Positions 1-5,588 of a stretch of DNA of 6,107 bases are shown piece by piece; the first letter of the stretch is position 1, and each line of letters begins with the position of its first letter. The DNA lies in NCBI GenBank assembly GCA_003695505.1, contig RFIY01000024.1, forward strand, positions 1 through 6,107. The letters are read 5' to 3'. Source of the DNA: Candidatus Dadabacteria bacterium (GTDB lineage: Bacteria > J088). The position numbers were made by a program, and so were the translations under genes. The notes below the pieces were generated by a model, which saw nothing but the letters and a program-made list of their open reading frames with translations, ran no database searches and had not been told where the DNA came from.

Positions 1-105
1 CTGCATGTCTGCGTCGCCGCGGCGGGGCGCGCCGCCGACGAGGTCACCCGCTTCGACCTGATGGGCTGGCCGGTCGCGCAGTTCGTCTGGCGCGAACAGC
101 AATAA
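1..105 (+). CDS. C-terminal fragment of an unidentified protein (5' end outside window)
   Basis: The frame is open from the first base and ends at a TAA at 103-105, giving the last 34 residues of a protein, with the stretch RFDLMGWPVAQFVWR near the end. The base composition and codon use look coding (G/C-rich third positions). The fragment is soluble-looking, mixed alpha/beta in character, with no membrane helix. I do not recognise the family from this short tail. It converges on the dehydrogenase gene, whose stop lies 26 nt away on the other strand, so it is not part of that operon. Only the end of the gene is present, so its function cannot be inferred. Confidence 0.6.
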   Translation: MHVCVAAAGRAADEVTRFDLMGWPVAQFVWREQQ

Positions 106-131
106 ACCGCGCAAGCGCGAAGGGGATTCGG

Positions 132-1079
132 TCACGTCGCTGCGGGGAGGTTCCAGCGAAATCCGGTTTTCTGCTCTGAAATGTCCCAGAGCTTGCGGGC
201 GGCTTCCCGATCCAGTGCGCACGGATCGAGCCGTCCTTCGCCGACGGGACCGACCGTTTCGGCGCGCCTGGTTGGGCCATAGAGCGCCTGCTGTTTCAGA
301 CCGTCTTCGGTCGCGCACATCACTTCCGGCCAGGCTCCCTTTTCCGCGGACTGCGCGATGATGCGAGAGGCGATCGACCATATGATTCGATCGAATCGAC
401 TGCCGCTGGTGGCAATCAGATTCGTACGCGATGCGCCAGGGTGGCAGACGTACACCGGCACCTTGTCGCTGCGTCGCTGCAGTTCGTAGGCGAACATCAT
501 CAGGGCCAGCTTGCTCTGGCTATACGCGTGACGGGGAGAATAGTTCCGCTCGAAATTGAGGTCCTCGAACTGGATGCGCCTGGGCCCCATTTTGTACGCG
601 AGGCTGCTGACCAGCACGATCCGCCCGCCGCTCTGTGCGATGCGATCGTACAACAAGCCACACAACAGAAAATAGCTGAAATAGTTGACGCCGAGCTGGC
701 TTTCGAAGCCGTCCACGGTCAGACGCAATTCCGGCACCTGGGCGATTGCGGCGTTACCGATCAGCGCATCGATCCGATCGGTCTGGCCGAGCACTTCCGC
801 GGCCGCCTTGCGAACCGAATCGAGCACCGCCAGATCCATGGTGATGGAGGAAACGTCTGCGCTGTCGCCGTACTCCTGCTTCAGCCGATCGACCGTATCC
901 GCCGATTTTTGCGGGTTGCGATTCAACATCAGCAGCCGTGCGCCGCGCGACAAGAGGAGCCGGGCGGCTTCGAAGCCGGTACCGCTGGTCGTCCCGGTGA
1001 TCAGATAGGTTTTTCCGGTCAGATCCCCCAGTCGCTCGGGCGTCCAGCCTCGAGGTCCAAATGGATGGGCAGCTTTCAT
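132..1079 (-). CDS. Short-chain dehydrogenase/reductase, retinol dehydrogenase-like
   Basis: The predicted 315-residue protein is a classical SDR NAD(P)-dependent oxidoreductase, probably cytosolic. The Rossmann dinucleotide loop TGTTSGTG is at residues 28-35. An acidic Asp that would contact adenine (MDL) is near 82, the NAA variant of the NNAG motif is at 109-111, and the structural Asn of VNYF is at 132. The catalytic Ser is at about 159 (LVSS), with Tyr186 and Lys190 in YSQSK. The length and layout resemble the retinol dehydrogenase/WW-domain oxidoreductase-like group; the real substrate is unknown. The frame is open further upstream, but the ATG at 1079 has an AAAGGAG ribosome site 8 nt before it and avoids running into the upstream gene, so I chose it. 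It lies 28 nt behind the hydrolase gene and is probably the second structural gene of the same TetR-controlled transcript. The tetrad is complete, so it should be active. Confidence 0.9.
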   Translation of the reverse strand: MKAAHPFGPRGWTPERLGDLTGKTYLITGTTSGTGFEAARLLLSRGARLLMLNRNPQKSADTVDRLKQEYGDSADVSSITMDLAVLDSVRKAAAEVLGQTDRIDALIGNAAIAQVPELRLTVDGFESQLGVNYFSYFLLCGLLYDRIAQSGGRIVLVSSLAYKMGPRRIQFEDLNFERNYSPRHAYSQSKLALMMFAYELQRRSDKVPVYVCHPGASRTNLIATSGSRFDRIIWSIASRIIAQSAEKGAWPEVMCATEDGLKQQALYGPTRRAETVGPVGEGRLDPCALDREAARKLWDISEQKTGFRWNLPAAT

Positions 1080-1107
1080 GGCACCTGCTCCTTTGTTGGT
1101 CGTCGTT

Positions 1108-2328
1108 TTATGGCGCGGTCCGCGGGGTGCGCCGCGCACGCATGCGCTCGATCCAGGCCGGGTCGACGTGGGTGCTCTGAATCTTGCGTGTGTCGGCGTC
1201 CTGCCAGTCCACGTCCGTCGGCCACCACGGTGTCGCGTAGTCCTCCGGGTTTTGCAGCGGGCTGCTCAATGCAACGGGTTGCCCCGGACGCGGTTGCACG
1301 ATCGCAATGCCGCCCTCGCGCGCCGCGACACGCATCCGCTCCGCCGGCTCGGTCCAGCTATGCGTCGCGAGCGTGAACAGTCCCCAGTGAATCGGCAGCA
1401 ACAGCTTGCCCCGCAGGGCCTTCTGCGCGATCACCGCCTGTTCTGGTCCCATATGCACGTCTGGCCACCATTTGCCGTACTGACCCGTGTCGAGCATCGT
1501 CAGGTCGAACGGGCCATAGCGATCGCCGATCTGCTCGAAGGCTTCGGTCAGGCCCGAGTCGCCTCCGAAGTAGACGCGATGTTTTGGCCCGACCAGCGCC
1601 CAGGACGCCCAGAGGGTCGCATTCTGGTCAAACAGCCCACGTCCGGACATATGGCGGGCTGGTGTCGCCGCCAGTGTCACGCCGCCAACCGTGGTTTCTT
1701 CCCACCAGTCCAGTTCGGTCACGCGATCATCGGCAATACCCCATCCCCGCAGATGTGCGCCAACGCCGAGGGGGACGAAAAATGGCGTGTCGCTGATCTG
1801 CGCGAGGCGTTTGATCGTCGCCTTGTCGAGGTGGTCGTAGTGATCATGCGAGATGAGCACGGCGTCGATATCCGGGAGGTCCTCCAGCGCAATCAACGGC
1901 GCAAAGTAACGCTTCGGCCCAGCCCAGGAAAACATGGAGGCCCGCTCAGACCAGACCGGATCGGTCAGGATGCGTACGCCGTCGATCTCGATCAACAAAG
2001 TGGAATGCCCAAGCCACCAGACCTTGATCCCGTCGGTCACCGGCCGCGCGAAATCGCCGCTTGTCAATCTGTCGACCGGCGGCGTGGTCGCTGGTTCTCG
2101 CTGGGCCCCGGAGGTCACCCATTCGGTCAGCATCGACAACACACCCCGCGCCGTGGTCAGGTCGGGATTCATCGGCACGCCGTTGTCAAACTTCTTGCCG
2201 TTGAATTGCGGCGACGCCGCGATGTGCGCAGACGCCGATGCGGTATCGTCAGCGCGCATTGCGCGGCCAACGGCCGCCACCGCCAGCAACCCAACCGACG
2301 CCAGGGCCAGTGCGACGTTCATCGTCAC
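1108..2328 (-). CDS. Exported metallo-beta-lactamase-fold hydrolase, NAPE-PLD/RomA-like
   Basis: This 406-residue protein belongs to the metallo-beta-lactamase fold group that includes N-acyl-phosphatidylethanolamine phospholipase D, RomA and UlaG-like proteins. The start of the core (VWWLGHSTLLIEIDG) is near 103-117. The metal motif HDHYDHLD is at 161-168, with further ligands His226 (PARHMSG), Asp257 (FGGDSG) and His314 (PIHWG), so the dinuclear zinc site is complete. FSWAGPKRY (133-141) and the VHMGPEQA region near 291 are typical of the family. Residues 1-26 form a hydrophobic Ala/Leu/Val-rich signal peptide or anchor without a lipobox Cys, so it probably acts in the periplasm or at the membrane. 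The start is a GTG at 2328 or an ATG at 2322, neither with a good ribosome site. The GTG overlaps the stop of a short upstream ORF, suggesting translational coupling. Substrate is unknown; phospholipid or lactone hydrolysis are possibilities from the family. Confidence 0.9.
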   Translation of the reverse strand: MTMNVALALASVGLLAVAAVGRAMRADDTASASAHIAASPQFNGKKFDNGVPMNPDLTTARGVLSMLTEWVTSGAQREPATTPPVDRLTSGDFARPVTDGIKVWWLGHSTLLIEIDGVRILTDPVWSERASMFSWAGPKRYFAPLIALEDLPDIDAVLISHDHYDHLDKATIKRLAQISDTPFFVPLGVGAHLRGWGIADDRVTELDWWEETTVGGVTLAATPARHMSGRGLFDQNATLWASWALVGPKHRVYFGGDSGLTEAFEQIGDRYGPFDLTMLDTGQYGKWWPDVHMGPEQAVIAQKALRGKLLLPIHWGLFTLATHSWTEPAERMRVAAREGGIAIVQPRPGQPVALSSPLQNPEDYATPWWPTDVDWQDADTRKIQSTHVDPAWIERMRARRTPRTAP

Positions 2329-2387
2329 GGCTGCACCAGCCCGCGGGGCGCGCCAGGATCAGGAATCGCGCCTGGATGATTCGTCAC
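2325..2387 (-). CDS. Putative 20-codon leader peptide coupled to the hydrolase gene
   Basis: On the minus strand a strong ribosome site, GGAAGGAG, is followed after 6 nt by a GTG at 2387. The frame runs 20 codons (VTNHPGAIPDPGAPRGLVQP) and ends in TGA at 2327-2325. That stop overlaps the GTG start of the hydrolase gene by four bases (GTGA). The hydrolase start has no comparable ribosome site, so ribosomes loading here and re-initiating at the overlap would explain how it is translated. The peptide is rich in Pro and Gly and matches nothing I recognise; the act of translating it may matter more than the product. A frameshifted or misread N-terminus of the hydrolase is the alternative, but the hydrolase already has a complete signal peptide in its own frame. 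The evidence is positional only. Confidence 0.45.
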   Translation of the reverse strand: MTNHPGAIPDPGAPRGLVQP

Positions 2388-2446
2388 TCGTCGCTCCTTC
2401 CGACTCGACCGACTACTCGGTCGGCATGCTTGGCAAATTTTTTCAT
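2388..2446 (-). promoter_or_regulatory. Control region between tetR and the hydrolase gene
   Basis: These 59 bp contain an A/T-rich stretch just after the tetR stop, a TTGCCA that could serve as a weak -35 (2436-2431), the TetR-type box described separately, and the GGAAGGAG ribosome site (2401-2394). I find no convincing -10 at 16-18 bp from the TTGCCA; the sequence at that distance is GTCGGT. The hydrolase genes may therefore have a weak promoter here, be read through from tetR, or both. There is no hairpin with a T-run to separate them from tetR. Confidence 0.4.
2409..2424. promoter_or_regulatory. Putative TetR-family operator, site 2 (CCGAC-N6-GTCGG)
   Basis: The plus strand reads CCGACTACTCGGTCGG, two inverted 5-bp arms separated by 6 bp. 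This is the same arm sequence and spacing as the site at the tetR promoter, and the two also share the T after the first arm. An overlapping 18-bp palindrome (CGACCGA-N4-TCGGTCG, 2406-2423) covers the same spot, and an extra half-site CCGACT lies at 2400-2405. The box sits just upstream of the ribosome site serving the hydrolase transcript, where a bound repressor could block transcription of hydrolase and dehydrogenase. Confidence 0.65.
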
Positions 2447-3007
2447 TCATGCAGCAAGACTGTCCCAGAACGACGCGAACATCAACTCGAGGCGCTCCGG
2501 CTGGTCGAGAACCTCCGGATGCTCGATGCAGTAGCGCGCCGCCTGGCTGAGCTGCGCGTCCATCACCTGGAACAGGTAGTCCTCGGGCAGCGCCTTGAAC
2601 GTCCCCGATTCCAGTCCGGCACGAACGAGTTGCATGACATCCCGGAACATTGCTTCGAGCTGCGCCTCGGTATCGGCGTCAAGCTGAACCATCGCGTCGA
2701 TCTGGGTCTTGAATCGATAGAGCAGCGGATGCTCGACCGCCCAGCCGACGACCGCCAACCAGACCGCGCGAATCTGATCGCGGTAGCCGCTCACGCCGTC
2801 GAGATCTCGCTCGATGCGTTCCAGCAGACTCTCCTTGACACTCAGGACGAGCGCGTTGACCAGTGCATCCTTGTTCGGAAAGTGGTGAAACAACGTGCCC
2901 GTCGCCACGCCGGCCTCACGGCTGATCTGGGCCGTCGGCGTATTCTCCACCCCCTGCTCCACAAAGAGCCGAACCGCGGTGGCCAGAATGTCGTCTCGCT
3001 TGCTCAT
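2447..3007 (-). CDS. TetR/AcrR-family transcriptional repressor
   Basis: This 186-residue protein has the size and order of a TetR-family regulator. The N-terminal DNA-binding domain opens with SKRDDILATAVRLFVEQG (residues 2-19). The helix-turn-helix follows at about 24-43 (TPTAQISREAGVATGTLFHH) with the usual FPNKDALV continuation. The helical remainder is the ligand and dimer domain and is too variable to name an inducer. The frame is open further upstream to 3112, but a promoter with TTGACA and CACAAT lies at 3073-3045, inside that extension, so translation must start downstream of it. The ATG at 3007 is the first suitable codon and gives a standard TetR N-terminus. Its ribosome site is weak (GAG almost touching the ATG). 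Matching operator-like boxes at its own promoter and ahead of the hydrolase-dehydrogenase pair suggest it represses both. Confidence 0.92.
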   Translation of the reverse strand: MSKRDDILATAVRLFVEQGVENTPTAQISREAGVATGTLFHHFPNKDALVNALVLSVKESLLERIERDLDGVSGYRDQIRAVWLAVVGWAVEHPLLYRFKTQIDAMVQLDADTEAQLEAMFRDVMQLVRAGLESGTFKALPEDYLFQVMDAQLSQAARYCIEHPEVLDQPERLELMFASFWDSLAA

Positions 3008-3023
3008 CTCGACAAAAAACCGA

Positions 3024-3041
3024 ACCGACTGATTAGTCGGT
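3024..3041. promoter_or_regulatory. Putative TetR-family operator, site 1, at the tetR start site
   Basis: ACCGACT-GATT-AGTCGGT on the plus strand is an 18-bp inverted repeat with perfect 7-bp arms. It begins 4 bp downstream of the tetR -10 element and therefore covers the expected transcription start, a common place for a TetR-family autorepressor to bind. Its core CCGAC-N6-GTCGG is repeated at 2409-2424 with identical spacing. Confidence 0.75.
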
Positions 3042-3044
3042 CTA

Positions 3045-3073
3045 ATTGTGCCATGCACGAATCGGTGTGTCAA
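3045..3073 (-). promoter_or_regulatory. Sigma-70-type promoter of tetR
   Basis: On the minus strand TTGACA (3073-3068, a perfect -35) is followed by a 17-bp spacer and CACAAT (3050-3045, four of six -10 positions). Transcription would begin around 3039-3037, inside the palindromic operator, leaving a leader of about 30 nt before the ATG at 3007. A 6-bp inverted repeat (CAACCC at 3071-3076, GGGTTG at 3089-3094) overlaps the -35 and could be a further binding site, though it is short. Confidence 0.7.
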
Positions 3074-3124
3074 CCCGCACGACAGGATGGGTTGTTTGCC
3101 GCTCTCGGTCACTCACGCGCCAAT

Positions 3125-3154
3125 TTGACAAGATGCTTGCCATTATGACAATAT
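3125..3154 (+). promoter_or_regulatory. Promoter of the marR operon, probably leaderless
   Basis: A perfect -35 TTGACA lies at 3125-3130. At 16 bp spacing there is GACAAT (3147-3152), matching four of six -10 positions; a better-looking TATACT at 3152-3157 would need a 21-bp spacer. Either choice puts the transcription start within a few bases of the marR ATG at 3162. The message therefore has essentially no 5' leader and no room for a ribosome site. The promoter is divergent from that of tetR; the two -35 elements are about 50 bp apart. Confidence 0.6.
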
Positions 3155-3163
3155 ACTTGTCAT
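3126..3163. promoter_or_regulatory. Tandem MarR-type operators over the marR promoter and start codon
   Basis: The second box, ATGACAA-TATAC-TTGTCAT (3145-3163), is a perfect 7-5-7 inverted repeat that includes the first two bases of the marR ATG. The first, TGACAA-GATGC-TTGCCA (3126-3142), has the same architecture with one mismatch and overlaps the -35. The copies start 20 bp apart, about two helical turns, so two dimers would sit on the same face of the DNA and cover the whole promoter. This is the arrangement expected of MarR autorepression; the assignment to this MarR is inference from position. Confidence 0.75.
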
Positions 3164-3632
3164 GAAAGACACAACGTCAGACACACCACTTGGCGAGCTG
3201 ATCAACCAGGTCCGGTTGCTGTTTCATCAGGCCGTCTCTACCGGCAACCAGCTTCACCGGGACGCGGGGATCTCGATGAGCATGCGCGCCGTCCTGGAGC
3301 AGCTCGCACAATACGGAGCAACGAGCGTTCCAGATATGGCGCGGCGACGCAACGTAACCAGGCAACATATCCAGCAGATCGTCAATGACCTGCTTGAGGC
3401 CGGCCTTGTCACGCAGACGTTGAACCCGGCCCACAAGCGCTCCCACCTGATCGCCATGACGCCTGATGGAGAGCGCCTGTTCGAAAACATGCGCGAACGA
3501 GAGCGGGCGTTCTATACGAGTCTCGCCACTGAACTTGATGGCATCGATCTCACGCAACTCGCGAATGATCTTGCGGCCGTTCGTGCTGCCATTGCCTCGC
3601 GGGCCGAGCAAATCGACACTGTTTCCACCTGA
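3162..3632 (+). CDS. MarR-family winged-helix transcriptional regulator
   Basis: This 156-residue protein has the normal MarR length and layout. An N-terminal dimerisation helix (about 10-35) is followed by the winged-helix domain. The recognition region SVPDMARRRNVTRQHIQQIVNDLLEAGLV is at about 55-83, the wing NPAHKRSHLIAMTPDG at 88-103, and a C-terminal dimer helix follows. MarR proteins are usually repressors released by small aromatic or oxidising ligands; nothing here identifies the ligand. The ATG at 3162 is the only usable start: going upstream in frame there is no ATG, GTG or TTG before a stop at 3126. No ribosome site precedes it, and the promoter geometry points to leaderless translation. 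It heads an operon; the next gene starts 14 nt after its stop. Tandem palindromes over its promoter suggest autoregulation. Confidence 0.93.
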   Translation: MKDTTSDTPLGELINQVRLLFHQAVSTGNQLHRDAGISMSMRAVLEQLAQYGATSVPDMARRRNVTRQHIQQIVNDLLEAGLVTQTLNPAHKRSHLIAMTPDGERLFENMRERERAFYTSLATELDGIDLTQLANDLAAVRAAIASRAEQIDTVST

Positions 3633-3646
3633 ACAAGGAGCAATAC

Positions 3647-3880
3647 ATGCAGACACCCACCAGAACACACGGGCGCGCAATCGGTTTCGCCGCCGCCCGC
3701 CTGCTCGGCTGGGCAACGCTGATTCTGGTCGGCTGGAATCTGGCGTTGCCAGACCTGACAGGTCTCGATGAAATCCGTTTTCGCCACGCTTTTGGACTTG
3801 CCCTGTTGCTGACGGCGGCGTCGGGGCTGGTGGCGGCCCTGCCCCGCCGTAGAAGGTTCCGCACTCCCAATGGACGTTAA
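3647..3880 (+). CDS. Small two-helix membrane protein, unknown function
   Basis: This 77-residue protein is preceded by a good ribosome site (AAGGAG, 6 nt before the ATG). Two hydrophobic segments are visible: about 14-34 (FAAARLLGWATLILVGWNLAL) and about 47-65 (HAFGLALLLTAASGLVAAL), joined by a short acidic loop (LTGLDE). Both ends carry positive charge, including RRRRFR at the C-terminus, so the ends are predicted to be cytoplasmic and the loop periplasmic. I do not recognise the family. Its last 11 nt overlap the start of the methyltransferase gene, so the two are almost certainly co-translated. It might anchor or partner the methyltransferase, but that is speculation from position. Confidence 0.75.
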   Translation: MQTPTRTHGRAIGFAAARLLGWATLILVGWNLALPDLTGLDEIRFRHAFGLALLLTAASGLVAALPRRRRFRTPNGR

Positions 3881-4478
3881 GCGCAACATATACAGTCAGT
3901 TTCGTCAGCCTCACGGCCCGCTCGGACACGTTGCGGGCTGGATCATGGCTCGCCGACGGTCAAATATCGAACGCAACCTGTGGACGCTGGACCTGCTCGA
4001 TCTGCAGCCCGGGCAGAACGTACTCGAAGTCGGCCACGGCCCTGGGATTGCGCTCCGCTACCTTCTGCAACAGCACGCTGATCTCCGTGCCACCGGCATT
4101 GACCACTCTGCGACGATGCACCGGCACGCGGCCCGCCGCAACCGAAGCGATCTGGCCGCCGGAAGACTCGAATTGCTGGTCGGAACGGTAGAGCGTTGCC
4201 ACGGCAGTCTTGGCACATTCGATCGCATCTTCTCGACCAACGTCGCGCAGTTCTGGGAAGACGCCACGGCGACATTGGCTACGCTGCGCACATTGCTGAC
4301 GCCAGGTGGAATGATCGCGACGACATACATGCCAAGGCACGCTGGTGCAACGGGCGCGGACACGGATGCCTTTGCCGACCGGCTGGTCGGCCAGGCGACC
4401 AGCGCCGGGTTCGTCGATGTGAGGCCGGTGTTCCGCGACTTTGATGGGCTACGGACCGTCTGTGTTCTTGCCTCGTAG
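3870..4478 (+). CDS. Class I SAM-dependent methyltransferase
   Basis: The predicted protein has 202 residues with a Rossmann-type methyltransferase core. Motif I, VLEVGHGPG, is at 51-59. The acidic residue after strand 2 that would bind the ribose is Asp78 (GIDHS). FDRIFSTNVAQFWED at 117-131 corresponds to the strand-4 region, and LTPGG follows near 147. The N-terminal helix region QFRQPHGPLGHVAGWIMARR (10-29) is typical of a bacterial subgroup of small, soluble methyltransferases whose substrates are mostly unassigned. Only a weak AAGG lies 13 nt before the ATG; the start overlaps the preceding gene by 11 nt, consistent with translational coupling. The 3' end overlaps the nucleoside hydrolase-like gene by about 35 nt. 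The fold assignment is firm, but the methyl acceptor cannot be predicted. Confidence 0.88.
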   Translation: MDVKRNIYSQFRQPHGPLGHVAGWIMARRRSNIERNLWTLDLLDLQPGQNVLEVGHGPGIALRYLLQQHADLRATGIDHSATMHRHAARRNRSDLAAGRLELLVGTVERCHGSLGTFDRIFSTNVAQFWEDATATLATLRTLLTPGGMIATTYMPRHAGATGADTDAFADRLVGQATSAGFVDVRPVFRDFDGLRTVCVLAS

Positions 4479-5475
4479 CCGCAGTCACGGTCGCCTGGGC
4501 GCATGGAACGCTGTCCTCGCGTTCCTGTACGCTATCCTGGCAGGCAACCCGGCTGCGGCGGAACCACCGCACCACGCCGTGTGGTTCGACGGAGATTTTG
4601 CTTGCGGCGTGGGTGCCAGCACGGATGTTGACGACTGCTGGGCTCTGTGGTGGGCGGCACGAAGTGGCGTGCGCATCGCAGGCATCAGCACGGTGTTCGG
4701 CAACGCACCTCTACGGGATGTTCAAAAAACCGCAACGCGCCTTGTTGCTCGCCTGCGCCAGGCTGGTTACCACCTCCCGGATCCTGTGACTGGTGCGGGC
4801 AAAGCCGCAATGCGTGCGACGCCGGCTGCATCCGCGTTGCTCAAGGCACTCGATCAACAGCGTCTGACGATCCTCGCACTCGGACCGCTGACGAACATCG
4901 CGGCGGCGCTGCGCGCGGACCCGGCGGCCGCGAAACGTATCGAGCGCATCATCTTCGTCGGCGGACAGGCGAACGCCCGCCGCTTCCGCGTCGGCACCTT
5001 GCCCGCCATCCACGTACACGATCTCAACGTACGGTCGGACGCACTTGCCGTTCGCACGATTCTCGACAATCCGGCGCCACTCGTACTCATGCCATTCGCG
5101 GCGGCGCGGAGGATCATCTTCACGAGTCACACACTGAATCAGCTCGCGAGCCGCGATCCGGTCGCTGCCTGGCTTGCCGAAGCGAGCATCCCCTGGTTGA
5201 GATTCTGGGCGCAGACGTTCCGACAGACCGGATTCTTCCCGTTCGACTTGCTGGCGGTTTGGTATTTGCTGGATGATTCGGCTTTTGAGTGTCTGCCGCT
5301 GGCGGCGCGCGTCACTCAACGGCGGTCCCGCGTCGTCAGCAGCCGCAGCACCCTTGATGTGTTTTCGCCGACGCGGAGACGGCCAGCACGTGTACTGTAT
5401 TGTGCCCGCCCTCACCCTTCGTGGCGCGCGGTCACGGATGCCATTCAGCCTGTTCTTCCGCTGCCGGTTCCGTGA
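4444..5475 (+). CDS. Exported divergent nucleoside hydrolase-like protein (IUNH family)
   Basis: About 343 residues. A signal peptide is clear: basic n-region (RSRSHGR, 11-17), hydrophobic core (18-33) and an AxA-type site near 37-39 before EPPHH, so it is probably periplasmic. The mature protein matches inosine-uridine nucleoside hydrolases, which split the N-glycosidic bond using calcium. Visible are the metal loop D49-G-D51 and TDVDDCWAL (60-68), VFGNAPL, LTILALGPLTNI with GPLTN at 147-151, VGGQ, a DLNVRSDAL stretch with Asn195, and PFDLLAV with Asp268. Two oddities: the metal loop is expanded compared with the usual DTDPGxDD, and the His normally before the last metal Asp is Phe267. The metal site looks retained but the leaving-group acid does not, so the substrate may not be an ordinary nucleoside. 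Start codon is uncertain: TTG 4441, ATG 4444, GTG 4462 and TTG 4468 are all possible, none with a ribosome site. It overlaps the methyltransferase gene. Confidence 0.8.
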   Translation: MGYGPSVFLPRSRSHGRLGAWNAVLAFLYAILAGNPAAAEPPHHAVWFDGDFACGVGASTDVDDCWALWWAARSGVRIAGISTVFGNAPLRDVQKTATRLVARLRQAGYHLPDPVTGAGKAAMRATPAASALLKALDQQRLTILALGPLTNIAAALRADPAAAKRIERIIFVGGQANARRFRVGTLPAIHVHDLNVRSDALAVRTILDNPAPLVLMPFAAARRIIFTSHTLNQLASRDPVAAWLAEASIPWLRFWAQTFRQTGFFPFDLLAVWYLLDDSAFECLPLAARVTQRRSRVVSSRSTLDVFSPTRRRPARVLYCARPHPSWRAVTDAIQPVLPLPVP

Positions 5476-5588
5476 CATCCGGTAAATGCGCACGACTCGC
5501 ACGCAGGTTTCTCGACCTGTTCTCTGCCGGAGACATCGCCGGATTGCAACGCATTCTGTCATCTGAACTGAATTTCGATGGCTCGTGA
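5472..5588 (+). pseudogene. Truncated NTF2/SnoaL-like gene (N-terminal 38 codons)
   Basis: A GTG at 5472 overlaps the TGA of the preceding gene (GTGA), the usual form of a coupled operon gene. It encodes 38 residues, including CARLARRFLDLFSAGDIAGLQRILSSELNFDG. The pattern of a helix, then FSAGDIAGL and a helix ending in an aromatic-D-G, is how NTF2/SnoaL-like proteins of roughly 120-150 residues begin. Here the frame ends abruptly at a TGA inside a 7-bp tandem repeat that puts a stop in every forward frame. I could not find the rest of the domain in any plus-strand frame over the next 200 bp. The likeliest reading is a gene cut off by a deletion or insertion at the repeat; a genuine 38-residue peptide is the alternative. 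Family assignment rests on a short stretch. Confidence 0.45.

Noticed and set aside
108-119. CGCGC-AA-GCGCG inverted repeat just after the left partial gene.
   Set aside because: The loop is only two bases, the stem is at most five pairs and no T-run follows, so it is not a supported terminator.
132-1139. Longer dehydrogenase start at 1139.
   Set aside because: It adds 20 residues that do not fit the family (MRGAPRGPRHKTTTNKGAGA), overlaps the hydrolase gene, and ignores the AAAGGAG site before the ATG at 1079.
1078-2379. Long plus-strand ORF (433 codons) opposite the hydrolase gene.
   Set aside because: It is very rich in Arg, Pro and His without domain features, as expected of the antisense of a high-GC gene; the minus-strand protein has a complete family signature.
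3014-3041. The tetR palindrome followed by six T on the minus strand looks like an intrinsic terminator (7-bp stem, 4-nt loop).
   Set aside because: It lies right at the predicted tetR transcription start, four bases separate stem and T-run, and its core is repeated with the same spacing ahead of the hydrolase operon. Operator function explains it better.
1934-3148. Plus-strand ORF (404 codons) across the start of the hydrolase and all of tetR.
   Set aside because: It is a shadow of two well-supported minus-strand genes and would read through both promoters and operators.
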